This document shows positions 46,132 through 59,140 of a DNA stretch of 64,000 bases, piece after piece. The notes below the pieces were generated by a model that saw nothing but the letters and a program-made list of their open reading frames with translations, did not search any database and was not told the origin of the DNA. The position numbers and the translations under genes were made by a program. The stretch lies in the NCBI GenBank assembly GCA_016617855.1, contig JAECUM010000816.1, positions 93,435 to 157,434 of the forward strand. The letters are read 5' to 3'. Each line of letters opens with the position of its first letter. Positions within the stretch are counted from its first letter, which is position 1. This stretch comes from Megalonaias nervosa (lineage: Eukaryota; Mollusca; Bivalvia; Unionida; Unionidae).

Positions 46132-47100
46132 CATAGTACAATGCCATGCCAGAAAGAGGTAACATATAACTCACTAATGGAGAATTGTACTCCAAGCATA
46201 TTACTTGACTCTGTGTGTGTCCTTGAGTTTTTTGTCGTTTTCTTATAGCCTAGAATGTGAACAAGATCTACACTGTTTATCTACTCGCAATATTAAGCTA
46301 ACAGTGTATCTGCTGGAGCATTATGCAACGGCAGGTTTGGGTCTACACTGTATTTAGTTGGATTCACGTTATATACGCATATAGTTGAGTTTTACATCAT
46401 AAGGTCACGCTCTGCAGTTTCATGCTTTGCATGGGGTTCGATTTTGAAGATAAAGAATTTCTGGGATTTTTCTCATTGGTTATACTATTCAAGAATAAAT
46501 ACATCTTGTATCGCTTATTGCTGAAAGAACTTTAAATTCACTTTCATTTGATGTATGATTGATGGGGGTGCAATTTAAGAATATACAGCTTAACCTTATT
46601 TCAAAAAAGGAACAGCGAGCTGATAACTTTTTTTCAAAATTTTTTATATATTTCGTAATGCATTCAATACACTTTAGGAAGCTGGTGCTGCCAGGCTGAC
46701 TAAATTAATAACTGCTATACTTTCGACTAGTTTAGACTCATTTTTTGAGCACATGGGAGCAGCCATTTTATCAGCAGTTTGTTTTAGATGGTGCATGATT
46801 TACATAATTACCACACGTGACATTTTAGTCACAGTATATGAAAGAAGCATTGATATATGTCAACATCCTCTCCATTTGCATGTTGCCAATGAAGAAGTTC
46901 ATAATAACTGTCGAGCGCTACCTAAACAAATCAATTAATTTTATTTGGCGGACATTACTATATGCAGTCTTATAGGGACTTTTTCATGTAATTTGATGAA
47001 GAACTCTTAAGAAATCAGCCTGAAAAGAATTTACAGCCAATAATTTGTGAATTGCAGTGATTCTTTTACAATTGGTTTTATGTTGCCCTAGATAAACTCC
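46132..47100. other. Intergenic, no feature
   Basis: Nothing recognised. Confidence 0.4.
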
Positions 47101-47104
47101 TTAG

Positions 47105-47172
47105 TCCAATTTCCGTATTCCTTGATTATGTCACGTCTGCATTCCGTTTTTCGTGATTATGTCACGTATGCT
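47105..47172. repeat. Duplicated 30-bp unit with TGATTATGTCACGT
   Basis: TTCCG + TGATTATGTCACGTNTGC occurs twice in a row; GTCACGT could act as a bZIP/bHLH-type binding site, but no promoter is nearby. Confidence 0.6.
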
Positions 47173-47739
47173 TGTTTTCTTCATTTCTTAGGTTCTTTCA
47201 TTTATCATCTGCTTCAGTTCTGTAATTAATTCATTAAAGGGTGTGGAGTGACCCACCCATCAGTACATTTACCTGGCTGATCCGTTATGACTGTAACAAA
47301 AAAGACTAATTAAAGACAATGTCTTTTCATGGAGTTTTTTGAATGAATATGAAAGGGATAGTTTATGTGAGTACCATATGTTCCAAAGAATTATTGCAAG
47401 CATGATACTATATCACAGATATTTTAATTTCTCAAATCGTCGCTCCTATTTCTTTTGTTATACTCGTCTGCGTGTGTCGTGCAATAAAATCTCCATGGAA
47501 ATGACAAGAATACCGGTGTTTTTATACCAATATACTATTTATAAAAACAATGCACGTATCGACCTATCGTCACCGTCTAGAAATCAAAATAATTTGAAAG
47601 ACATGCATATCCTTTGATGAGATATTTTCACCTTGGGTCTTTGTCATCACTCCATACAGATATTGCGTTAATGCAGCATTAGTGTTTCTCTGCCATTGGG
47701 CTTGGCTACTATCCGATCACGTGTTACCATATGCATCTG

Positions 47740-47741
<2 letters not shown>

Positions 47742-47804
<63 letters not shown>
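47742..47804. repeat. (AT)n microsatellite
   Basis: About 62 bp pure run. Confidence 0.95.
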
Positions 47805-47805
<1 letters not shown>

Positions 47806-48840
47806 TAAATTTTTGTGGATATGTAAGTTATGTCTTAAATGCTTTGTATCATTTATGCTTAGGATTGATTTTTGTTCCTTGTCTGGAGTCGCTAATTAGC
47901 ACATTAACATAGTTAGGACAAGGAGTGAAGTCCATTAATTCGCGTGTAATTAAGTTGGGAAGTGTCATCAACCGAGAATCGCGTAACGTGTATCGAGTTC
48001 AGCTGGTAAATTTATCGCCACAGCGGGGTGTGATGGTTTATCTAAAGAGGTCTAATAATGTCATGGTCAGTTGGAATGCGGTAGCCGCTAACAGAATATC
48101 GATTTGTGATAATAGAATTGTATATCAATATTATGTAGCGATTGATCATAGCTAGTTATGCTGAATTTTGTTGGACGATATGTGACAAAAAGATCATGAA
48201 TATTTGTGATCCCACGAGAAAAAGAAGAAAGAAAAAAAAACAAATGTATTTAGGATGAGTACTATATTTTTTATTTTGAAAAAGACGAAAATAGCTCTAC
48301 ACACATCTGTATTGTACAGTGAGGAAAAGAACAAAGTGTGCAACCAAGAGGTTGACGACCCACTGAGGATAAAGAGACAGATAAGGAAAGAAATACGGAA
48401 ACGCCGACCGATCACCGGCAGTGATTTGGGAAAGACCGGATGCACCAGGTGGTGCTGTCATGCAGGCAGTCTGAGTTCGATCTGTCACTCGATCATATGA
48501 TGAAATTTGTTTTATCAGTTTAACATAACTGCTAATTGAATTTCGCATAATTTTTAAATCTTTTTCTGAGAGAAAGTGAATCATTCACATGTCGTGTTCT
48601 ATTTTATATTTTTATGTAATTGATTAAATTTTTATATTGTACATAAGGGGGTTTGTGTTGTTCTATTCTATATCTCTGCTCAGATCTCTGTTATTCCATC
48701 TCTTAAGTTTATTTTATTGTTTACTCGATCCGGGCAATAACACTGTGGTCAATCATCTCCTAGATAACGACAACCAAAGCACCATAAGAAGTGGGGGAAG
48801 TCTCACACATTTCCACCATCTCCTGACACTGTATTACTAA
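47805..48840. other. Intergenic, no supported gene
   Basis: Frames up to about 95 codons exist on both strands without recognised domains. The last part may be decayed LINE sequence. Confidence 0.35.
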
Positions 48841-48849
48841 CAATAATCT

Positions 48850-50555
48850 GTTTGGACTTGAAACATTCATTCGCAGTGTTTTTGTCATAAAAGACCATTT
48901 AGTAGTTGTTGTCTTCGACTTAGAAAAGGCAGGATGCAACATGAAAGTAAGGAATAGTGAAGGACCTGCACAATCTGGAAGACTGTCTACTCACTTTCTT
49001 TCAGATAGGGAATTCAGGAAGGCTGTCTACTCACTTTCTTTCAGATAGGGAATTCAAGTGTGCAAGAGGGCTCCGCCCTCTCTGATATGTATGGTATTTG
49101 CTATGCCTTTAACATCAAAATTAATAATATCACCAGGTGTTTGGGGCCCGGCGTGTATTACTCCCTATATGTTAACGATTTTCTAATATATTATCGATCC
49201 AAACATATGCATATAATTGAAAAACAATTGCAACAAAATATGAACAAGATTCAAAATTGGGCAACTGCCAATGGTTTTAAATCTCAGAATCCTAAAAACA
49301 GTATATATGGATTTCTGTCGGCTACGACAACATTATCAGCTTCGACGAAAACATGATCTTAACCTCATATTGGACGGAACACCTGTATCGGTTGTTGAAG
49401 AAACAATAGTTTTGGGTACTGTCTTTGACAGAAAACTCGTCTTTATTCCACACGTCAAAATTTTAAAGCTAAATGCTTGAATGCTCTAGATTTACTAAAA
49501 GTATTTAGCCAACCCGCCTTGGGAGCATTTAGGAAATCCCTAAGTGAAAGCCTTTTGGCTGAAGCGAACGAGCAACCTCTATCACATCGCAGAGGAACAT
49601 TATCTTTTCAATATGCCTTAAATTAAGATTTTACCTTTTCAACCCTGCCTTTACGTCTGTTTTCCAACCATACAACAGAACTTTGCACGAAAACAAACCA
49701 AATGTAACTCCTACCGTTAGCAGTAGACCTTGCCCAAAAGATATATCGAAACCAAAAGTATTTTAAATTCTATTTTCTTCTCACTCACTCTCAGTACTTC
49801 AGTCACTCCACAACAGGATGTTGGAAAACCCATTATTGACCAATATTGTTACTAATCAAACCGAACTGTTCGCCTCTCGGATCATAATTAACTGTTGGTT
49901 ACCTAGTCAGGTCGGTATACAAGCTAATAAAAGTGCAGACCGTACTGTGAAAATAGCTCTATCTCTACAACCATTTTAAAATACCATACACTAATTTTAA
50001 ACCTGGCATAATAAAAAGCCTTATTTAGCAAGCGGAAGACATCATGGAATGATGGTGTTAATAACAAGCTCCATGTAGTCAAACCATCCATTTAGGCGAA
50101 TGACCTCACCCTCCTACAGAACCATTTGTAGGCACGAGATAATCATTGCACGAATTAGAATTAGTTATACTTATATAACCCACTTCTACGTATTAAATGG
50201 CAAAGATTCACTCGACAGCGTTTCTTGCAACGAACTCTTTATCCTGAAACACGTTCTAATAGATTGTTTCAATCTCCAACTTACACGCGATCGTTACTAC
50301 AATGTTCTGCACAGGAAAGAGCTTTCTGATACAGTAGATGTGTCTTGAATTTTAAATTTCATGAAGGAACTTAACATGTATTCTAACATAGAGCTTGTAT
50401 TTCCTTTGAGTATTTTTAACCAACAAGTGTACTGTCAATCAGCCTAAATATATTTTATTATCTAATTACCCTTTACACATACCATTTACATGCCCCTTTG
50501 ATCGGGAACCTTCCTATATTATCCTTAATCAATCAATCAATCAATCAATCAATCT
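48850..50555 (+). pseudogene. I/jockey-superfamily LINE remnant (RT, decayed C-terminal half, 3' tail)
   Basis: Starts in the RT domain: LETFIRSVFVIKDHLVVVVF and FDLEKA (motif A region). After frame changes come FNIKINNITRCLGPGVYYSL and YVNDFLIYYRSK, where the usual YVDDF catalytic block has Asn for the first Asp. Then come IEKQLQQNMNKIQNWATANG and FDRKLVFIPHVK. The distal end (50096-50348) reads HEIIIARIRISYTYITHFYV and LKHVLIDC, the cysteine/histidine-containing end after the RNase H region. The element ends in an (AATC)n tail at 50527-50553. A 45-bp tandem duplication lies at about 48970-49055. Many stops; dead copy. Confidence 0.78.
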
Positions 50556-50569
50556 TATCGTGCCTAATT

Positions 50570-50830
50570 GGTAATAAATGAAAATTGAGCCGATCTGATA
50601 CCTAATATGGCCACCATTGTCTCCATTTTTAAAATGTTGTTATTGTTATTCCCCATAATTGGAAATTAATGACTAATTATGATATCTAGTTGGTCCCGAT
50701 AAAAGATTATACTGATCTGACTTCAAATATGGCTGCCACAATGCAATATTAAAATCTTTGTCACAAATTCTCTCATATGGACGTTCATATCGTAATCGAG
50801 ATTTTCACCAAAGTCTTGTAATTACTACCA
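50570..50830. repeat. Tandem array R2, third locus
   Basis: Two units with ATATGGCYRCCA, TGTTATTGTTATT and AGTTGGTCCCGATAAAAG-type phrases. Confidence 0.5.
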
Positions 50831-51168
50831 TAAATACTGGCGGACACAAACTGAGTTCAGACTTAGATGGGAAGTAGGGCAGTACTACTAGTAAATGTCG
50901 TATAGTCTAGGAATTAAATTTACTTATAGTTATGGCATTTAGCTTCGGTAATTTCGCCAGTAAAAGTTACTTTGTGGCATTTACCGGCTACGTTACAAAT
51001 GATATCACCGTCAAATGTCATTTACGGACGTTTTGTGACATTTACAGATTATATAGACGATATTTTTTACAATGTTGGTTTCCAATAGTTCCCTTCAGTT
51101 TTAAGTCAAACACACATTTATTTTTGTAATCTTTGTAAAGTAATATATGTGTCCTTGCTGAATAGTCG
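50831..51168. other. Intergenic, no feature
   Basis: Nothing recognised. Confidence 0.4.
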
Positions 51169-51176
51169 TTTGGGCT

Positions 51177-51511
51177 CAGGTCCGGATTTAGACATGGTGA
51201 GGCCCTAAGCTATGGGAAGCTGTAGAGGCCCTATTTGACAAGTGTTAATAGAGAATAAGGCTGTCTAACAACTGAACATGACAATTTTTTGCTAATTATT
51301 ACAATGTAAATTATGTCATTTATATAAAATATATTGCATAGATAATAACAGTGAACATATTATGTAAAAAAGAACGGGTTAAATTAATTCGTAAATATAA
51401 ATTATGATAAAACTAAAAAAAAAATGTAAAAATCTGAAATTTTAAGAGACCCCTTCAGACTGTGAGGCCCTAAGATGTAGCTTGTTTAGCTTATGCCTAA
51501 ATCCGGCCCTG
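51177..51511. mobile_element. hAT-type MITE, 335 bp, 8-bp TSD
   Basis: The left end CAGGTCCGGATTTAGACAT and the reverse complement of the right end, CAGGGCCGGATTTAGGCAT, match. Flanking octamers TTTGGGCT (51169-51176) and TTTGGACT (51512-51519) differ at one base. AGGGCCTCAC is also shared inversely inside. AT-rich core without ORF. Confidence 0.86.
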
Positions 51512-51519
51512 TTTGGACT

Positions 51520-52479
51520 ATTGCATATAAATTATCTATATATCTCAGTGTTTGCAGCCATTGTCCTTATTTTAATTGAAAATCGAAATACCTTTTAAGA
51601 AATGTCAATTTATTTGCCTTCATCTTCATTAGGTAAATATTTAAACAAAACTATGTTTTCTTTCTTTGGATCATGTTTGCCGAGTGACAGAGTGGGGAAT
51701 TGTTTTCTAGCAACATTGTCTATGGAAGAATGAAGAATAGGACATTACTTCTCTTAAATCGATCGCAACGATTTTGGCCAATGCTCGTATCAGCTATTCT
51801 AATTGCTGCTAAATATGATTTAACTACTTCGCTCGCTGCATTCTGGAGCAGACGTAAGGCTTATACGAACACTGACGCTGATATTTCAGATTAGTTTTTG
51901 CTCATATAGATGGTTGTCATTGGAAACATATCTGAAGCTACGCAAGAGAAGAGATTTTCATTTCTGATTCTATACCAGTGAAATCTAGTTAGCGCTTGGA
52001 TACACCCGTTCTCAACAACTGTGGAGAATCACAGTCTACAACGATACTGCAACTTGTTTTCACCAGCGTTGCAATATTTGAGTGTAATATTCCGTGAAAG
52101 CAGTCAGAGTGTAGAGGAATTTGATGTATACCTCAAAGCTGCCACGTTTACATTCGTAATGTACATGAAATTGCAGCAACAGCAGTGATGTCCGAATAGC
52201 TTCGACACGATCGTTTTTTTGGCAGACAACAATTTCACTGAAGCAGAGGTCCATTCCAAACATGACATCTATATCAATGGATACAGTGTTTACCGTGGAC
52301 AATGCTTAGATTCTATTGTGGTATTCTGGAGCTGTTCATCCTTACAGCCTTGTCCAGCCGAGGTCAGTTATATCATTTTCATATTAAAATTCTTTTGCGC
52401 TACGTCACTGATACACGTACTTGCATACAACCAAGGCGCCTCTCAATTTTACGACCTAACTTCATTTCGTTTATGTCGA
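51520..52479. other. Intergenic, no supported gene
   Basis: An 80-codon minus-strand frame at 52060-52302 has no recognised domain. Confidence 0.35.
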
Positions 52480-52538
52480 CATACATACATACATACATAC
52501 ATACATACATACATACATAGAAACGTTCTGCACACCTG

Positions 52539-52612
<74 letters not shown>
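52480..52612. repeat. (ACAT)n and (AT)n microsatellites
   Basis: A tetranucleotide run to 52519, then after 20 bp a pure AT run of about 73 bp at 52540-52612. Confidence 0.95.
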
Positions 52613-52614
<2 letters not shown>

Positions 52615-54045
52615 TCCACCACCCTGTATATTGATTATGTCGGCCTAATTTGCCAAATTTGCCATGTTGTACCATTCCGCTTTTGTTCATATGAATGTAG
52701 ATCAACTTACGACAAATATAAATTATACTTGTTAGGGGTCGATAGTTTAATCTAACTTTAATACAATCTGAATACCTGCTTTCTGGCATTCACAAGAAAT
52801 ATCTGTCCTAAATAGCAGAATATATCAATAATCAAAGTACTAGAGGTACTGTACTCATCGGATCAGTTTATTGCGTCTTATTTCAACCATAGGGTATGTG
52901 TGCAACCTTCCCTTCTGAACAATTATGAAGAATTTACTCTTTAACGAGCATTATAGATTAGTCGCAGCCATATAGGACCAATCGAACATGCCCTGCTTTA
53001 TTGTATGTTGCATTTATAAGTAAATCTAAAAAACTAAAGATAAAATAAAGATTTTGACTATGTGTGATTGTTCCTGATACATCTGAGTAATGTCTTTAAT
53101 CCATTAAAATATGACTGGGACGAGCTACTGGAATACGTATTGCGTCGTTGTTCTGTGCTATTTTGTCTATTTTGGGTATAATAAACAGCTATCTAAATAT
53201 TCCATGTAAGACCATCATTTCAGATCAAGCTCTGCAGCTTCTGCCGTAGTCGAACGTTAAAGAAACAAACTTATGAAACCCTAGAACTGCACATTTTAAT
53301 TGATTACCCGTTTCAAAGGGAGACCTAAATCCTAAATGCCATTATTTTAGAATAAAGTTTATATCCTTATAATTAAAATTTTGAAGAATCTGCGTGTAAG
53401 CATATAGACCTACTGCTAGGCGACCGCTACATTAGAAAATATTATTTTCATTTGAATGTGATTTTGTCTAAACTGAACACGAAATAAACCAGATCCTTCT
53501 TGCAGTATAATTCGCTTCTCAGTGCAGCATTTTTATTATTTTTTTTATTTCGGAAGTAGGCTTATCATACGAGTATATAATTGATGTTCCAGAAAGGCAG
53601 TGATTTGCCTCGACAAGGCAGAAACAAATGTCACGTTGAATCCGAATAGGAAGTGTATACAGTACTCTCCATCGTGTAATAATAACAATGGTTATTAAAA
53701 ATAATCTGTAGCATATATCGACTAGTATTTGCAGTCACATTCGGACGGAGTCCACGAAACAAGGAAAGTCCCGGTTCCTTACGCCCCACGCTGTTTCGAA
53801 GTAAATTTCGGCATTTTAAGGCACCGTTCGTGCATAAAGTAATATTGTTTTCTGCCAAACTTATCTTTTGAAATATTTAACAATTTTGACCTTTACTACT
53901 TTGACTATAAATGTATCTGTTTCTCATGCGCGAATTTCATGACATAATTTCAAAGTGTTGCTTGACACTTGACGGAAAAAAGTCTGGAGAAATGCCCATA
54001 ATACTACATTGTACCGCGTAAGATGGCTTATGTCGGCATTATTCA
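52613..54045. other. Intergenic, no supported gene
   Basis: Nothing recognised on either strand. Confidence 0.35.
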
Positions 54046-54059
54046 TCCCCTTATTGTGC

Positions 54060-55119
54060 ACAGACAGAGCTTGTCATGAATATTGATCTAATAAAGCTGC
54101 ATAAATGGTTCAAGCAATGGCTTTTAAAGTGTAATCCAGAAAAACAAAACAGTTGCTATGTTTTTCGCGAACAAGAACTTAACATATATTTCTGAATTTG
54201 TTTTTGAAAATACCGATCTTAAGTGTGTGCGTTCTCATCGCCATCTTGAATTTCCACTCTCATCAAATATCAAATAGACTTGTCACATTGATATCATTTT
54301 AAAAACTGCATCATCGCGATTAGCCAATCCTCGAAAACTAAAATACAAACATCGCTGTAAACTTTTATGTTCGTCGATCGATTCAGAAAAACTGAAAACA
54401 AAAAAATACAGCTTGAGAACTTCCAAAATACACTAGTGTGCAATCGCCCTATTTGGAAACAGGGTGGGAAAGTCTGCAGTCTAGACGAAAGAGTTAAAAC
54501 CTGTTAACACTCTACAACATTAAAATGAGCCAAACTCCGGACTGTCTCACTGAATTACTCCCTCGCCCTGTATCCGAACAAACATTATAACCTTCGACGT
54601 TCAGATAATATGATAGTTTGCAATTTCAGGCTAAATTCTACCAAATCATCTTGTACACCCTCATTATTAGCCTTGTGGGAGAATCTTGAACAGGATGCTC
54701 AATGTTGCGTGTCTTACAGTGCTTTGAAAAAGTGGTTTTGTCCAAATATCGCATCTGGTAAAATGCGAAGTTTTAGTTATTGAACCCTAGATGGTATTCA
54801 TATTAGATTACAACATAATGTAAGCTCATTGCAGATCTTAACCGTGTTCAACTTGTTGACACCCCTTTTTGTTCCTACGGTGGGATTGAAACCACCATGC
54901 ATTTCTTCATGTTATATCCCAAGTACAGTAGGCAACGAAATGAGTTGATGAGAAAATTATTCCCAGTGATATATCCAGCTGCTGGCTTAGATTTACTGCT
55001 TTGGGGAAAAGGCGACACATATTAAAAATCTAGAATTCTACATGTCTGCAAATGTATAACCGATACTGGAAGACTTCAATAACGTACTAAAATCCCGAAT
55101 ACTGGCATTGTACCCACCC

Positions 55120-55168
<49 letters not shown>
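54060..55168 (+). pseudogene. CR1/jockey-like LINE 3' half remnant ending in (CT)n
   Basis: About 54075-54155 reads LVMNIDLIKLHKWFKQWLLK and CNPEKTKQ, the segment after the catalytic YADD in non-LTR reverse transcriptases. Next come DLKCVRSHRHLEFPLSSNIK and the SRLANPRKLKYK thumb-like pattern. Near 54800-54970, LQHNVSSLQ, then a CSCG-less remnant, then HFFMLYPKYSRQRNELMRKL in a shifted frame match the usual C-terminal zinc-finger-like end. The element ends at a pure (CT)n run of about 45 bp, 55124-55168. Strong decay. Confidence 0.65.
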
Positions 55169-55173
<5 letters not shown>

Positions 55174-56354
55174 TAATTATTAGTCACTTTTGTCATGTTG
55201 GAATATGTTGTGATAGTTGTATTATGTAGGGAGAGGGCTAATTTATGTTGGTAGAACTTGTGCCCACCCGCATTGTATCATATTATGACAATGAAATATG
55301 TTTAGACTAAACCGCGTAAGCCTCATCTAATGAATCAAAATTTCAAGTCCACGCTGATCACACATAAGCTTTATGGAGGACCAGATGGTCGCTGCTCCTT
55401 GAAAGTTCAAATTAATTTAGTTTTGTTTTTTCAGAGAGGTCATGGTGAAACAAATCAGCAGAATCGTTACTAATTTAGACACCGAAAGAAAGGCAAATTG
55501 TTTCCTTATTGAAAAGTGTTTTGAAAATAGTGGCCTGAAATTACCTTGGGGCTCCAAAAGAAGTGCAAAATGTACACACCCCTAATCATTCAGGGTAGGA
55601 AAGGGTGATTATTACTGAAACTAGGACGTTTTGTCTCAAAAGACCACTCATTTTGTTTCTGAAAAGAAATGATGTTGTGCACGACATGTGCAAAGTTAGT
55701 CCCAGCATCCATATTATGGTTGTCAATTAGACAAGGAGGTTTTGGTACTCAAATAATATTTAGTCCTAACATAAATCCAAATGTTTTAACCTCAAAACTA
55801 TCAGAAAAAAATCCATTTCTCTAGCATAATAATGCTCAATACCTTTTTAAAATAATATTTTATTGACAAAACAGATAATGCATATACGTATTTGTATATA
55901 TAATTCTAGACAATAATTTTTCGTCGCTGCAAGATGAAATGGACAGAAAAGAGAGCGTTTTCAGATCATATCGGTACATCAGGCATGAAGTAACATTATA
56001 GATCATAAACGCATTATACACTATAATGCACATCATGCTATAAAACGTGCATTGAATTATAAAAAAATTTCTTAGTTACTGGTGGAATAATGGCTCCCAC
56101 TGTTACCAGATTAATATACATGTTCCTTTCTTTTCAGAATTGATTGCGTTATAGTGGTCTTTAAGAAAACTTTCAGCCCTCTAATCTAGGCACATCCTTT
56201 TTCATTTTATCTATATAGATTTTGTATTTTGAAGAAAACAATAATACAAAGATTGCTCATACATTCCATCTGTCCTTTCATCTCCCAATATTACAGTCTT
56301 TGAATTCGGTACAGTAGCTATGTTCACTTTATTCTGAATCCAGGGGTACATTTG
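55169..56354. other. Intergenic, no feature
   Basis: Nothing recognised. Confidence 0.4.
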
Positions 56355-56645
56355 GGGCAGCTCCTGTGGCCTAAGTGGTTAGAGCGTCCGCCTCGGATGC
56401 GAGCCCCGGCTGAGTCATACCAAATGCTTATAAAAATGGTACTAGCAGCTACATCGCTTGGCGCTCAGTATTAGGAGGTTAGTGTTAGGACCCATCATCC
56501 TTGTGTCAGGATAATGTGACTGGATAGGACATGATGCTGCATATCTGCGGCATGATGCCCTAGTGCTAGATATCACTATAAACTTCCACACTGCAGACAT
56601 CATAGCGATATGACTAAAATTGTTTTGAAACTACGTTAAAAAAAA
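56355..56645 (+). mobile_element. SINE family 1, plus copy with B-box deletion
   Basis: Head GCTCCTGTGGCCTAAGTGG and TTAGAGCGTCCGCCTCGGAT are present, but about 15 bp including most of the B box are missing before GAGCCCCGGCTGAGTCATAC. The body and an A-rich tail follow. Loss of the B box should abolish pol III transcription. Confidence 0.82.
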
Positions 56646-57247
56646 GCACAAACAGAACACGTTATTCCAAAGCCGGTTTATCACATTATATTCCCAAAAC
56701 AAATGCAGTATAGTGTCCGGGATAATTTTACAAAAGTACATTTATCGGTATCAGACAATTTTATTTTACATAAATATGAATTCATTGGTAAAATTCTGTG
56801 AGTAACACGAAAGTGAAACTACTGTAATTTTTAGTTTCTTTTTATTGTACAAACTGTAGCATATATGTTAGACAACGCATCCATATTCAAATTGATAGGC
56901 TCATTCCATTTCGTTTCTTTATTTCCCCACAATAGTTAATTAAATGCATGACATCAGTATGACTAATGATGAACGTTCCCATGTAAAATGAAATATATTT
57001 AGAAACAGAAAATTTATGAGTATATTACTGTGGTACTAAATTATAATATATTCTCATATACAACACTGGTTTATGCATATTCTACAAACATATTGCCTCT
57101 TTTTGTACTGTCAGTGCTAACTTGCGCCTTGATTCGCGAGATGTCAATTTATTCCTCTAAACCTGCATAGCTGCAGTATTCGTCTACAGTATTTTAAAAT
57201 ATATTGTTTTTTCTTCATACAACTTGAAAATGCATATTTTATATCTA

Positions 57248-57250
<3 letters not shown>
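56646..57250. other. Intergenic, AT-rich, no feature
   Basis: Nothing recognised. Confidence 0.4.
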
Positions 57251-57304
<54 letters not shown>

Positions 57305-57368
57305 GTTCTTCTTTGTCACCAAATTTTAAACTTTGTGTCAATTTCGACGCGTAATCAAAATCTCTGAA

Positions 57369-57420
<52 letters not shown>
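57251..57420. repeat. Inverted pair of (TC)25 and (GA)24 microsatellites
   Basis: (TC)25 at 57251-57300 and (GA)24 at 57373-57420 are perfect complements around a 72-bp loop. Confidence 0.95.
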
Positions 57421-57423
<3 letters not shown>

Positions 57424-57680
57424 GTATATAAGTGGATGTTCCGTTGTAGAAATTAGGCCACAGCTGGGTCTTCATAGACCTTATTGTCATCATCCTAGCT
57501 AGGTATATACAACTAACATGGCCCCACTGGAGTGTAATCGGATCATATCAGAGTTCAGTTCACGGCCAAAGAATAGTAATATACCCGTACGCGTCAGGCA
57601 TTAACAAAGGTTGAGGCAGATGGCAGGTAAATAATCACTGCGTGTTCTTCTCTCTGGTTAATAGCAGACAGGATGGAGCC
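57421..57680. other. Spacer between inverted microsatellites and fold-back
   Basis: No gene. Confidence 0.4.
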
Positions 57681-58905
57681 ACCACCAGATGGCGAACAAC
57701 TTTCTTATGAGGCGTCGTAGCGGACAAAAGCTGGTCCAATGAGAAAGTTGCAGTTGAAATTTCGATGTCGTATGTCGAGAAATCAAATATCACGTGTTGG
57801 ATCAAACTGCATGACCTTAAAGTTCCATTTTCTAGATCGAGATGTTAGATTTTATATGCTGAATTATACAGTGGTGGTTTAAAGTTCTATTTCCTATGTC
57901 GACATTTTACAGTGTATATTTTGAATTACACAGCGGTGGTTGAAATTTCAATATCATATGTTGAGAATCCCTAATTCACACATTGAATGTAACTGTTTGT
58001 AATGATAGTTCCATTTCATATGACGAGTATTTAGATTTTATCCGTTGAATTTCACAGCAAAGAGAAGCAGCCTCCTTGTTTAAAAATAACGCGGTCCGTT
58101 CACGAGAGCGACCTCTAGCGAAGAAATTCATAGTAATTCTCGACCTGTGAATGGTAACTTTCAAACTAAATGCATGAAATTTATGGTGCCTTATAACTGA
58201 ATACACGAATGATGTATCTTAATACTCGATTGTATTTAGAATTATTAAAGTGGACATTGTGTAATGTCACTTTTAACACCAACACATCATTTTACCATAT
58301 AAAAGAAGCAATTCTGACAAGCACAATAAAATGTCTAACCACCGCTGTTGTAATTCAACAGATACAATCTAAAAGCTCAACATACGAAATGGAACTTCCA
58401 GCACAACCAAAGTGATTCAACATGTTAAACTGAAACTCTCGACATATTACATTAAAATTTAAACAACCGCTGTGTAATTCAGAAGATACAATCTAAAAAC
58501 TCGACATTGGACATCGAATTTTCAACCAGTGCTGTGTAATTCAATAGATGAAATCTAAATACTCAACATATGAAATGGAACTTTCAACGTAAACACTTTG
58601 ACCATTACGTAAATTAGGAATTCTCGACGTATGACATTGAAATTTCAACCACCGCCGTGTAATTCAAATGAAACAACCTAAAACCTCGACCTAGAAAATA
58701 TAACTTTCAACCACTACTGTCTAATTCAACAGATACAATCTAAAATCTCGACCAAGAAAATGGAACTTTAAGGACAAGCATTTTTGATACAACACGTGAA
58801 ACTGGAATTCTGGTCATATGACATTAAAATTTCAACGGCAACGTTCTGATTGGACCAGCTTTTGTCCTCTACGGCGCCTCATACTTTCTCGTAGATGACG
58901 GTGGC
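57681..58905. mobile_element. Long fold-back element built of short tandem units
   Basis: The left arm (about 57681-58060) and right arm (about 58345-58905, reverse complement) share GGACAAAAGCTGGTCCAATG/C. They then share, in the same order, GTTGAAATTT, TCACGTGTTGGATCAAA or TCACGTGTTGTATCAAA, CCTTAAAGTTCCATTTTCT and ACACAGCGGTGGTTGAAATT or ACACGGCGGTGGTTGAAATT. Each arm consists of tandem half-units of about 60-65 bp. The middle (58060-58345) contains more diverged units. No coding frame. Confidence 0.8.
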
Positions 58906-58979
58906 AACTCGCCAGTCGAGGACGATGGCATAAGGCACGAGGCTTCTCTGGGCCTCGGCCAATCAACGAAGTTCCAAAT

Positions 58980-59140
58980 GTAATGTCATAAATATATTTA
59001 TATACACATGAATTAATTATATACACGTAAATATATTTATTTACACATGAACATAATTATATACATAAACATAATTATATGCACATGAATATAATTATAT
59101 ACACATAAATATAGTTATTTACACATAAACATAATTACAA
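58980..59140. repeat. 22-26 bp AT-rich minisatellite
   Basis: The unit ATATACACATGAATATAATT and variants occur about seven times. Confidence 0.8.

Noticed and set aside
47682..47912. Overlapping 67- and 76-aa ORFs at 47.7-47.9 kb
   Set aside because: Same artefact: translation of an (AT)n run as alternating Tyr-Ile.
52219..52755. 178-aa plus and 129-aa minus ORFs at 52.2-52.8 kb
   Set aside because: Both frames run through (ACAT)n and (AT)n microsatellites that stay open in several frames by composition.
57144..57341. Minus-strand ORF rich in Arg-Glu
   Set aside because: Translation of the (TC)n microsatellite as (RE)n; not an RE-rich splicing factor.
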